Part shown: in pieces, positions 27,474 through 36,400 of the stretch
How the letters are laid out: each line of letters begins with the position of its first letter
How positions within the stretch are numbered: the first letter of the stretch is position 1
Assembly: GCA_024232355.1 (NCBI GenBank)
Contig: JAAEPW010000986.1
Coordinates: 1 to 64,000 of the forward strand
Direction: 5' to 3'
DNA from: Chloroflexota bacterium
Lineage (GTDB): Bacteria > Chloroflexota > Anaerolineae > B4-G1
DNA: 64,000 bases
The notes under the pieces: generated by a model
Databases searched by the model: none
What the model saw: the letters and a program-made list of their open reading frames with translations, nothing else
What the model was told of the DNA's origin: nothing
Position numbers and translations under genes: made by a program

Positions 27474-29153
27474 TCAATCACGTGGTTGGACAGTGATACG
27501 AAGCAATCGGCCATCCCGCCAGCGAAGGTGTGCAGCGTTGAATCGTCGGCAAGTGGCTTCCATCGCAAGTTGCTGGTCGTGGTAGGCGTAAGGGTCCAGG
27601 ACAACGTTTATACGATCCTGATACCAAGTGACACGACCTGACTTGCGATAGATCATCTTGGTTGCTTTATCGAGTGTCAATCGCCGCCATTGGGGAGCAA
27701 AATAATGTTGCTTGACCCAATCGTGCAAGTTACCCAAGAGAACCTGAAAGTTCAACATGATCTGGTCTTTCTCCAGATGACGCTCCCGGCACAGTGTTTC
27801 GGTGTCAATCGCGTCACGTGCAGCAATGCGTTCAGCGAGTTGTCGGCGCAAGTGATGGGAGTGGGTTCGATGTCGATGAAGACTCAAGAGAAGACGTCGC
27901 TGACGTTTCAGAAAACGGGTCTTGCAGTCTACCCGTTCCTTTCTAAGCCGCTGCAAGCAATTGTGACACCGCTTGGTGGGTTGAGCCAGTTGCTGTCGCT
28001 GACGTAGCTCGCGTCGCTGTTCCACGATACGAGGTTTGAGAACAACACATTGTTGGTCATAGTTGCCCTGGAGTTGTTTCAACTGATGACGCAGGTTATG
28101 AATGGCCTCCCGATGTTGGCTCAACTTGCGTTGTGTGACCTCCACTTTTGCCTGTGCTTTCTCCCATTCACGTTGTCGAGTACGGTGCGGAACCTGGTCG
28201 TAGGTATATCCATAGTTCTCGTTGAGGTTGGCGCCGTTTATCAGTTCACGGATGCGCAATTCGTTGTAGGGCCAGCGACGGCGGTGCAGCCAAGGGACAA
28301 CAGCCGCGGGCATAGGATCAAAGAGCAAAGCAGTGTAAATGCGTGTGGGTTCTGTTTGACCGATGGGACGTAGCAGGATAAATTGACGCGGATCTCGACT
28401 TGCTTTCTCGGGATCAGCCCAACTCGCGAATACGGCTTCCCGGTTGGGATCATCAACGACCGGTGCCCAGCCTCCGTTCAGAACAAACTCGGCTAGTCGA
28501 TGATTGTGCTGACCAGACAAAACACTGATGTAGCTACGGCCTGCTTCAGCATAGCGTTCACCAATTGGTAGACCACCCGCTTCGCCATCTACGATGGTGC
28601 AAACGATGTGTCGTTGAAGAGTTTGACTCAGTTCCTTCTCCAGATCGACTAGCACATGAGTCAAGTGACTGTCAATGGGATAGTTCCAACCTCCCACCAA
28701 ATATCCCTTGGGACCGTTGAGTATGAGTTGCACTGTCCTGGACGGACAGTACAGGGTTTGGTACCAGGCATCGTACGTCCCCACATCGTCACGTGACCAG
28801 CGTGCGTGTATTCCTTCGTCCAGTGGGGTTTGACGTGCCAGTCGGGGAAAAGGTACAACGAACTCTGACTTGGATACCAAGCTTGTGTGTATGTACGGGC
28901 CAGGTCATTTGCTAGTGGAAAACCGATTCCCAAACGAGTCATTTGTCCCAGAAAGTGTTCCATCGTCAAATACTTGTAGGTGAAGCCATATAACACACCC
29001 AAACCTTGTCCTTGGTCGTAGTATAGGTCTCGTGGTCGAGTGAGATTCAGAATTGGTAGATAGAGCAGATGATCCAGTTTGCACCATAGGGTCTCGATCT
29101 CAAGAGGGATGTGTCGTAGTACTGTCCCGGTGTTTTCCTCTCGATACCTGCTA

Positions 29154-29160
29154 TACACTT
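29154..29160. repeat. IS-B target-site duplication, left copy
   Basis: TACACTT, identical to 31926-31932 immediately after the right end of IS-B. Confidence 0.8.
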
Positions 29161-29379
29161 GAGAGCGTTTCAAGTTTGGGACACAAAGAAATAAGCCAAG
29201 TTGAAGGCAGAGTGTGAAATCGACGATTTTCTTGCCAAAAGTAATTGTTGGCAAGCTGTTCAAATGAAAAGAAAGGCACTTTGAGAGTCCGTGTGTTCCA
29301 TGTGGTTCGTTGTTATCTGGGCATGAGGATATGGCGATAGGAAAAATGAAGCAAGGAGGATTGAGCAGTAAATTATAAT

Positions 29380-29439
29380 TCGGCTCCTGTGCAACAATCT
29401 GGTAAACTACCAGAAATCTCAACAAACACAAGGAGCCGA
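29380..29439 (+). promoter_or_regulatory. Stem-loop sequestering the IS-B transposase ribosome-binding site
   Basis: TCGGCTCCTGTG (29380-29391) pairs with CACAAGGAGCCGA (29427-29439) with one bulge. The pairing buries AAGGAG, the ribosome-binding site of the ATG at 29444. A smaller stem CTGGTA/TACCAG (29399-29404 with 29408-29413) lies inside. A TATAAT lies at 29374-29379, just before the left arm. If transcription starts a few bases after it, the message would lack part of the left arm and be translated, while read-through from outside would carry the full stem and be silenced. Confidence 0.65.
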
Positions 29440-29443
29440 CACA

Positions 29444-31918
29444 ATGTATTGTACGCCAAGGCACGTTAAAAAGCCAGTGCTGTCTAGCAGCCTTTGTTTC
29501 ATTCTGGTCGTTGGACTGCTGTTTCACTCGCTCGCCCCCCTCGAAGGTGCAGAGAGATGGGACGAGACATTGCTGCTGCAACGGAGGGAGCGACTCAGGA
29601 GGCGTCGTTCGCGTCGTCGTCGTAGCCAGGTGGTTTGGTCTGCCATCGTAACGCGACGGGGATACGCATTGCTCTGTCGCACAGGTCTGATCGCGATTTT
29701 GTTGGTGTGGAGCGGGTGGACTCGACATCATCCGTTGACTTGGGCGGTGTTGGGTTTGCCGGTGGTTGATTTTCTCCTCCCACTGCTGCCACTGTGGTGG
29801 CCAAATGTGGTGAAAACGAGGGGCTATTCCTATGTAGTACAGTGGATACATCATCTCTACTGTCTTACGGTAGTCATCCTGTTCTGCGAAGCAGTGATGG
29901 CTGGTAAAAGAAGCGGCTATCTGTGCTTTGCGGGCGGCTGTGTGCGGACTGCGGATGGTGCGTGGGCAGAGGGGAGAATAGAAGAGGACGGCACCTGGTA
30001 CCTGGAGATGGAAGGACACATCATTTTCGCCTACCAACCCCACAACGAGACGGAGGAACGGACCTTGCTGACCTTGTTCCGCCAGGTTCACACACCCCAG
30101 AGCAGTCCCAAACGTCCCTTCCTGCGTCAAGAATGGTTGGCCGAGTGGTTCAACACGCATCAGGAATTGATCAGCCGCTGGCAGAGATACGTGCGCGAAG
30201 GTGGGTTGGAAAAGCTCAATGGAGATTACGATGGCTGGGTAGTCACGCCTGAAATCCGGCAGACCATCCTCGACATCTGGGTGCCCAACTTTTGGCTGGG
30301 TGCTGCCGAGGTACGCGAGCGATTGCTGGCCGCAGGCCACATTGCATCCTTGGATGACATCTCGGAGACAAGTGTTTATGGAGTAGCTAAAGAGACAGGT
30401 TTCGCTGAGGTACGTCGTCTCCTGCGTCAGATGTTCACGTTCACTGCCAACGGACCGGAGTGGCGCAACAACGTGCTGATCAACCGTCTCTTTGAAACCA
30501 ACGAGCGTTTGATGACTATGATTCAGACAGGAGAGCCGTTGACACCTCAACTGAAGCTGGAAGTAGCAAGTCTGAAACAGGGAATGGGTGCACCCATCAC
30601 GCCTTTGGAGAAACCATTGCCTTATGCTTATCGTCTGCAGCGAGCGATCTTTGGTCAGTGGGAGAAGATAGATGATGACCCGTTGTCTGCAACCGGCGTC
30701 TGCTGTCCCCATTGCGGCTCGAATCAGATCAGGCGCAAGGGAAACAAGCCACGGTGCAAGAAACACCGTGATCCTGAGACGAGAGAATGGTGTGAGGTAG
30801 AAGGGTACCGTTACTTTTGTCTCAATCCAACTTGCGAATGCCAGACCTTCACCAACTATCCCGACGATGTGCGTCTCTACTCGTCTTCGACGGTAAATGT
30901 GATGATCTGGGGTGTGGTCGTCTATATGCGTATGCGCACCACCTATCGTCTGGCTGCCGAGGCGGTGGGGGTTTCTCACGTTACCTTGTGGCGTTGGGCG
31001 ATGGCAGTGGGACAGCAAGCACTGCCCATCGCCACCCTGTTTGGAATGGTTCGTTCCAGTGGAGTGGTAGGGATAGATGAAAAGTGGGTGCTGGTGCCCA
31101 AGAACGACAAACCCGAGGGCAAACGGAAGCGCTGGATGTATGTTTATATGGCAGTGGATGTCTTCACTTACGACTTGTTGCATATCGACATCTTTCCCTG
31201 CAACGGCAAGACGGAAGCCCGCACTTTCCTGCAAGCGCTCAAAGCCAAAGGCTACTGCCCACAGATCGTCGTCACCGACATGTGTCAGGATTACGATGAA
31301 CCTATCTGCGTCGTGTTCCCAGGGGCAGTGCATCACGAATGTGTTTTCCACGCCTTGCAGTGCGCACAGCGACTGATCAAAGATATCTACGGCAACAACT
31401 ACGCCGACACTCACCCGGAAGCCGTGTCTCTCAAAGATCAAATCTACAAAGTGTTCAGGGCCAAGAGCAAGAAAACGGTCAATAAACGGTATCAGCAAGT
31501 GATCGCCTTGAAGAAACATTATGTGGCTCTATTCCCTGAATCCCAACGCATCTTTGACTTTTTGGAACGCCACTATCCCAAGTTGGTCAACGCGATTGAG
31601 AATCCCCTCATTCCGTTGACCAACAACACCGTTGAATTGGTCAATCGTCGTTTTGACCAGCACTACCAGAACATGTGTGGCTTCGACGGCATCGAGACGG
31701 CTCGCAAGTATCTCCATTTGTTTGAGTTGACCTATCGCTTCACTCCTTTTGCCAAAGACAACCGTCCGGTGGAAGGTCGTGAACTAGACATTCGCGGCAA
31801 ATGTCCCCTCGAGTTGGCTGGCTATGACATCAGCCACATGCCCATCGCCCGAGTCGCGCACGGCCAACTCCTCGGTTGGCCGCCTGCAATGCTGCAGGAG
31901 CTTGTCCCAAATGCGTAA
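29444..31918 (+). CDS. IS-B DDE transposase with an N-terminal membrane region
   Basis: The 824-aa protein has an IS-type core in its second half: zinc ribbon CPHCGSNQIRRKG with a later CLNPTCEC pair (about 423-465), an HTH (YRLAAEAVGVSHVTLWRW, about 505-525), and a DDE triad with candidates Asp545 (GIDEKW), Asp612 (VVTDMCQDY) and Glu731 (NNTVELVNRRF). The first 150 residues are unusual: a signal-like hydrophobic segment (CFILVVGLLF), an arginine tract RRRRSRRRRS, then two or three more hydrophobic stretches (LTWAVLGLPVVDFLLPLLPLWW). The ATG has AAGGAG 8 nt upstream inside a stem-loop. I cannot place the family. Confidence 0.85.
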   Translation: MYCTPRHVKKPVLSSSLCFILVVGLLFHSLAPLEGAERWDETLLLQRRERLRRRRSRRRRSQVVWSAIVTRRGYALLCRTGLIAILLVWSGWTRHHPLTWAVLGLPVVDFLLPLLPLWWPNVVKTRGYSYVVQWIHHLYCLTVVILFCEAVMAGKRSGYLCFAGGCVRTADGAWAEGRIEEDGTWYLEMEGHIIFAYQPHNETEERTLLTLFRQVHTPQSSPKRPFLRQEWLAEWFNTHQELISRWQRYVREGGLEKLNGDYDGWVVTPEIRQTILDIWVPNFWLGAAEVRERLLAAGHIASLDDISETSVYGVAKETGFAEVRRLLRQMFTFTANGPEWRNNVLINRLFETNERLMTMIQTGEPLTPQLKLEVASLKQGMGAPITPLEKPLPYAYRLQRAIFGQWEKIDDDPLSATGVCCPHCGSNQIRRKGNKPRCKKHRDPETREWCEVEGYRYFCLNPTCECQTFTNYPDDVRLYSSSTVNVMIWGVVVYMRMRTTYRLAAEAVGVSHVTLWRWAMAVGQQALPIATLFGMVRSSGVVGIDEKWVLVPKNDKPEGKRKRWMYVYMAVDVFTYDLLHIDIFPCNGKTEARTFLQALKAKGYCPQIVVTDMCQDYDEPICVVFPGAVHHECVFHALQCAQRLIKDIYGNNYADTHPEAVSLKDQIYKVFRAKSKKTVNKRYQQVIALKKHYVALFPESQRIFDFLERHYPKLVNAIENPLIPLTNNTVELVNRRFDQHYQNMCGFDGIETARKYLHLFELTYRFTPFAKDNRPVEGRELDIRGKCPLELAGYDISHMPIARVAHGQLLGWPPAMLQELVPNA

Positions 31919-31925
31919 CGCTCCC

Positions 31926-31932
31926 TACACTT
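31926..31932. repeat. IS-B target-site duplication, right copy
   Basis: TACACTT, identical to 29154-29160. Together they define the insertion point within the IS-A transposase gene. Confidence 0.8.
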
Positions 31933-32514
31933 CCCCCACACACTTCTCCACCGCCTGCCTTATTCCCATTTCCTCCTTCGCTGCTTCCAGGGAAAAAAAT
32001 CCCGGCATTTTCTAGGCTCTCGGTTGTCTCGGAAACCGACTCCTCTGCTTTCTCCTCTTTTCCTTTGCTGGGTCGCCCTGGCGGTGCTGCCAAACCTCGC
32101 TTTCGCAGCAGGTAGTTGACGTGCCCTGCGCTGACCTTGACACCAAACTTTTTCTCAATCTCTTTGACCAAGGCTCGCGACCGCAGCTCTTCATTCTGTT
32201 TTTTTCGTTCATACAACCATTCCCGTATCTCCGAATGCATTTTCTGTGAATGACCGTGTCGACCATCCAACAATGCTTGCCACGTTTCTCCCCCTGCTTT
32301 GTACTTGGTCTGCAAAACAGCCAAACGCTCCTCATCAATCTGGATTCCCAAGTCTTCACAGACCTGCTCGCGAGATTCACCACTTTCAATTCGTTTCACT
32401 AATTCTGCATATTGCGTGGCTTTTTTCGTCACTGCCTCTGGATAGTCCATTTGTACTCCTCCGATGCTGGGTTATGAACTGCCCAAGGATATATCATCTG
32501 ACCTAGATGTCAAG

Positions 32515-32559
32515 TTCTAGTTATGTAATTTTTAAAGTGCGTTCAAAGGTAATGTTATC
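32515..32559. repeat. IS-A right inverted repeat
   Basis: Reverse-complement partner of 27429-27473. The outer part contains GTTCAAAGGTAATGTTA (32541-32557), which is nearly identical to 612-628. Confidence 0.65.
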
Positions 32560-32852
32560 CTTCTCACACTTTGCAGCAGGGCAGTTTTGCAAACTCGGCT
32601 GGAAAAGTTTGCACAGAATAGGGAAAAAGGTATACTACGTACAAGAGCCCCGCAGCTCAATACGGAGCCCGAGGCTATGATCAAAGCGGTGGTGGCCGCC
32701 CGATGAAAACATAATAACACCAAGTTTGCAATTAAGCAAACCACTTGTTATCAAACAGACCGTCCGCCTACCGTCAAACCTCTACTTTGAGGCAAGTCCG
32801 AGAAGTTTGTATCCTTGGATAAACGATGGGCGGACTTTGCATTATGCCCACA
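32560..32852. other. Intergenic debris
   Basis: No gene recognised. A leftward frame of 70 codons has no start site or family resemblance. It separates IS-A from the decayed transporter copy. Confidence 0.4.
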
Positions 32853-32985
32853 TAGGAGAAAACAACATACCCTTTCACACAATCGTCACTATCAGCCTCT
32901 ACATTGCCCATGAGTTAATCGCCAACTTCACCGCCGGTACATCAGTGGCCCTCACTAGAGACATCACTGTACGGCAGGTGCTGAC
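32853..32985 (+). pseudogene. Decayed copy of the yhhQ transporter 5' end
   Basis: The ribosome-binding region (ATAGGAGAAAACAACAT) and the following codons mirror the live gene: IPFHTIVTISLYIAHELIANFTAGTSVAL against MPFDTILVVSLYIACELIANTTAGKPVIL. The start codon has become ATA (32867-32869). The similarity fades around GTACGGCAG, where one base appears lost, and the rest of the gene is missing or unrecognisable. Confidence 0.8.
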
Positions 32986-33210
32986 CCTGGCCGGCGGCAT
33001 GGGTGGAAGGACGTGACACCCCACACAATTTTCGTGACTGGTACGTGTTTGTGGGCGGAGAAAAGATTAGCACCAAGTGGCTTGTGAGTCTGCTTTCGGG
33101 ATTGGACGTTTCCGAGTTCCAGGTATCCGAGGCGCGCTAGATGTTTGGACAATTAGGAGTTGCAGTATACCACGATGAGTAAACGAGTTACTCCAGTGAT
33201 TTGGATTGAG

Positions 33211-33241
33211 CCGGCTGCCGTTGCATAGCAACAGCAGCCGG
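33211..33241. repeat. Hairpin upstream of decayed xre copy
   Basis: CCGGCTGC pairs with GCAGCCGG, then one mismatch, then GTTGC with GCAAC around an ATA loop. It corresponds to the stem at 26498-26527, but the loop-side sequence differs, so the two have diverged while keeping the paired outer stem. Confidence 0.6.
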
Positions 33242-33252
33242 TTTACGTTAGG

Positions 33253-33274
33253 CTTGTTCTCAATTGAGAACAAG
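33253..33274. promoter_or_regulatory. 22-bp perfect palindrome, probable operator
   Basis: The 16-bp core at 33256-33271 (GTTCTCAATTGAGAAC) equals the one at 26469-26484 and is extended by CTT/AAG on each side. It lies about 195 bp upstream of the SIR2-NACHT-Hint gene, so the live XRE protein could bind here and link the two islands. Confidence 0.6.
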
Positions 33275-33473
33275 AGGGGCTGGACGCTGGACCAAATGGC
33301 GGAGACTGTGGGAAGGAACCTTGCGGCGGACGCGCGTTTACGAGCGGGAGATGGGTATGCGACAGCCTGACTTACCTACACTGTTGGCTTGTGCATAGTT
33401 GGTAAAGGTTTCGACGGATATATTGATTGATGATATGCTTGATTTGGATCTGGAGAGTAGGGGAACATGATGA
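33275..33473 (+). pseudogene. Decayed copy of the XRE regulator
   Basis: Fragments in two frames match the live protein: GWTLDQMAETVG against GWTLDQMAEELG, then TRVYEREMGMRQPDLPTLLACA, an in-frame TAG, then LVKVSTDILIDDMLDLDLE. The first 20 or so codons are deleted, so the palindrome runs straight into the HTH. The final frame ends by overlapping the ATG of the SIR2 gene, as the live xre gene overlaps mazG. It is clearly inactive. Confidence 0.85.
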
Positions 33474-36400
33474 TAAACATTCCGACCGAGTTAGTTGAGC
33501 AGTTCGCCCGTGGCAACGGAGTGATTTTTGTTGGTGGAGGATTGTCACAGGGAGCCGGGTTACCCAGTTGGGCCGACCTGGTGCGCGATCTTGCCACTGA
33601 ACTCGACGGCTGCCCACCCGATACCGACCCCCGCGACATTGCCCAGTACTATGACAACGAGCATAACCGCAACCGACTGGTGCAAAGGTTGCGCGATCAA
33701 CTCGATACAACAGCTGTGCAACCCACACCAGTCCACGAAGCGCTGGCGAGATTGCCTGTGTCAGCGATTTTCACGACCAACTACGATGACTTGCTTGAAA
33801 AAGCGCTCAGGACAACCAAACGTCCCTTCACACCTGTCATTGGCAACGTAGACACAAGCTTCTGGTCCGCTGACCGGCTGCAATTAGTCAAGCTACACGG
33901 TGACTTGAACCAGCCCAAGTCCATCGTCATCACCGCTGAGGATTACGAGCGATTTGCGACACAACACCCCGCACTGGCCCGCCTGTTGGCAGCGACTTTA
34001 CAGACACGAACGGTGCTCTTCTTGGGCTACAGTGCCACGGACCCTGATTTGCGGTTGATTCTCACACAGGTACGTGATGAAAGCGGCCGGTTTGCCCGCA
34101 ATCTGTACACAGTGCAGTTTAGTGCGCCCCAGTTGACGACCAAGGATCTGGAACGGCGTGGGTTGAAGGTGATAGATTTGGGGCCGCAGCCCGATGGCAC
34201 AGCAAGAAATATAGCACTGCACGAGTGGCTACAAGCTCTGAAGCACCAGGTGACAGTTGAGAGCCAAAAGCTCAAGCCCGTTGCTCCCCAGGAACCTCAA
34301 ACTGCTGCCGAGATGCTTGCAAGTGAAATAAAGATTTGGCTGAACGCGATGGGCTACACCGTGATCAGCCAGCCAGGCAGTGACAGCTATATAGACCTGG
34401 ACGCCACGCTTCAACGAGGGCTAGAGGAACAACATGTCCTAGTGCGTTGCATTGCAGGTGAGATCACGGTTCGACATCTGGAAACACTTGAGCAAAACAT
34501 TGCTGAACGCAGCATTCCCAAGGGTTGGGCAGTGAGCGACCGGTGTGTCCCCCCCAGCGTCCTTGCCTACGCCGACACTCATTCAACAATTCGCCCCTTC
34601 AGTTTGACTAGCCTGGTCTCCAAAATCTTCGGGCCCTACTTTGAAAACCTGCGCAAGTTGGTCGAGGAGAGCGATATTCATCGCTACTATGTGGATCTGG
34701 CCTGCCATCGTCTAGTTTTTGACCAAGATGGCAACCAGGCTGAGGAAGATTCTTATGAGGTAGTTGATACCTATGTGGATGATTGGCTCAAGGCACGCGA
34801 TGCCAGTCACCTTTCTATTCTTGGAGAATCAGGGGCCGGCAAGACCTGGTTCTGCCGCCATTATGCTTATCGTCAGTTGATACGCTACTTGAACGACCCG
34901 GTCCATGAGCGACTGCCTATTCTTATCACATTACGTGACTATGCTAAACAGATTGATGTCGGTTCGTTAATCCGCAAATTGTTAGACGAGCAAGGTGTAT
35001 ACTTGAGCGGTGGGTTTGAAGCATTCCAGGCATTGAACAAACAGGGTAAATTGCTATTGATTTTTGATGGTTTTGACGAGATGGCCCTCAAGGTGGACTA
35101 TCAGACAGTCGTAGATTATTTTTGGGAATTGGCCAAAGTTGTCGTACCTGGTAGTAGAGCACTGCTGACCTGTCGCACCGGATATTTTCGTCATGCTACT
35201 GAGGCAGGAAAAATTATGCATGGTGAAGAACTGGGACGTGAAATGATCATTGTTCAACCGCCTAAATTTGAAGTGGTGTACATTGATCCATTCAGTGACC
35301 AACAGATTCAGGAGATTGTTACCTTACAACGTGATGCTCACACGGCGCAACTTATTTTGAGTAACCCTAACTTGAAAGATTTAGCACAACAACCGGTTCT
35401 GGTTGAAATTTTATTGCATGCGTTGCCAGATATTGGTGCCGACATATCATCAATCGATATGAATGAGGTTTATCGTCTGGCAGTAGAACGCTGGTTGGAA
35501 CGTGACATCCGAACAGGACGCACCTTTATGAGCAAGTGGGATAAATTGTTCTTTATGTCAGAATTGGCCTGGCAGATGATTTCAACAAGTAATCTCAAGA
35601 TTCATTACAAGGAGCTAGCGAATCATATTAACCACCATTTCGGGTTAGAAAAACGTGATGAATTAGATCATTACGATTATGACATTCGGACCAAATCCTT
35701 TTTGCGACGAGATGTATCTGGCAATTACGAGTTTATGCACAAGAGTTTTGCCGAGTATTTTACAGCTTTTAAATTTGCTCTTGAATCAAAAAGTGTTGCG
35801 ACTGAGTACATTGTTGATATCCCTCAGCAATTGAAATCCTTGGATATAGCAGTGTTAAAAAGCAACCTGGGTGCATTGCCCTTGACAAAAATGCCCGAAG
35901 TTGCGGATTTTTGGACGCAGATGGTTGGCCATCCTGACTGTTTGGTGGAACTTGTAAAAGAGACACAGCACAAAAAGTTTGAAGAGGTCGGGTATATAGG
36001 AAGCAACGCGGTAAGTGTTCTCTCGCGGGTCGAAGGATATTCATTACAAGGATTAGACTTGAGCAATACTGTTCTTGTACAAGTTGATCTTACCGGCATA
36101 GATCTCAGCGGTGTTGATTTTCGAAATGCAGATATGCGGCGAGCCGAGATGCGGTTCACAGTTTATGATGGGAAGAGACTTGATGGAGAGCCTCTACATA
36201 AATATGTATATTCTTGCTCACTTTTCAAAGGGGCTGACCTCGATGGCATAGATTGGCATTTAACTCATTCATACCGCTTTGGAGGAAGCGGGTGCTTTCC
36301 TGCTGGGATGTTGGTTAAAATGTTCAATGGCAAAGAAAAACCTATTGAAAAAGTTCAGATTGGTGATCAATTGCTATCTTACTGTGTGGAAACTGGCTCT

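Larger units (their letters stand above)
29161..31925. mobile_element. IS-B: complete 2765-bp insertion sequence nested in IS-A
   Basis: Terminal inverted repeats of 23 bp match at 18 positions (left starts GAGAGCGTT, right end reversed starts GGGAGCGTT; both end TTTGGGACA). The 7-bp direct repeat TACACTT flanks both sides. It carries one rightward transposase gene that fills the element to within 7 bp of its right end. The leader holds a stem-loop that hides the ribosome-binding site. Everything looks intact, so the element may still be mobile. Confidence 0.85.
27474..32450 (-). pseudogene. IS-A transposase, broken by two frameshifts and an IS-B insertion
   Basis: Three segments join into one ancestral protein of roughly 740 aa. 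(1) 32450 to 31926: HTH region (RIESGESREQVCEDLGI; KEIEKKFGVKVSAGHVNYLLRKRG). (2) 29160 to about 28755: YYDQGQGLGVLYGF and DWHVKPHW, a DDE-type core. (3) About 28755 to 27474: TIVDGEAGG and RRWPYNELRIREL, ending at the stop beside the left repeat. A +1 T in a run of seven T (about 31994-32000) breaks segment 1, since deleting one T gives AGIFSLEAAKEEMG in frame. Loss of one C near 28754-28756 breaks the join of segments 2 and 3. Removing IS-B and one copy of its target duplication joins segments 1 and 2 in frame (EKCVGEV then YSRYREEN). Confidence 0.8.
27429..32559. mobile_element. IS-A: decayed insertion sequence, interrupted by IS-B
   Basis: Imperfect inverted repeats of about 45 bp bound the element (27429-27473 and 32515-32559; about 35 of 43 aligned positions match by hand count). 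It encodes one leftward transposase gene broken by two frameshifts and by the insertion of IS-B at 29161-31925. Without IS-B it would be about 2.36 kb. I could not see a clear target-site duplication, so the outer limits are approximate. Family unknown. Confidence 0.7.

Noticed and set aside
27255..27480. preQ1 riboswitch in the yhhQ leader
   Set aside because: The leader is only about 45 nt after the predicted start, and I could not find the class I or class II conserved pieces on either strand.
28661..31519. A 952-codon leftward frame across IS-B
   Set aside because: Most of it is antisense to the IS-B transposase. Only its last part (below 29160) is real, as the middle segment of the broken IS-A transposase.
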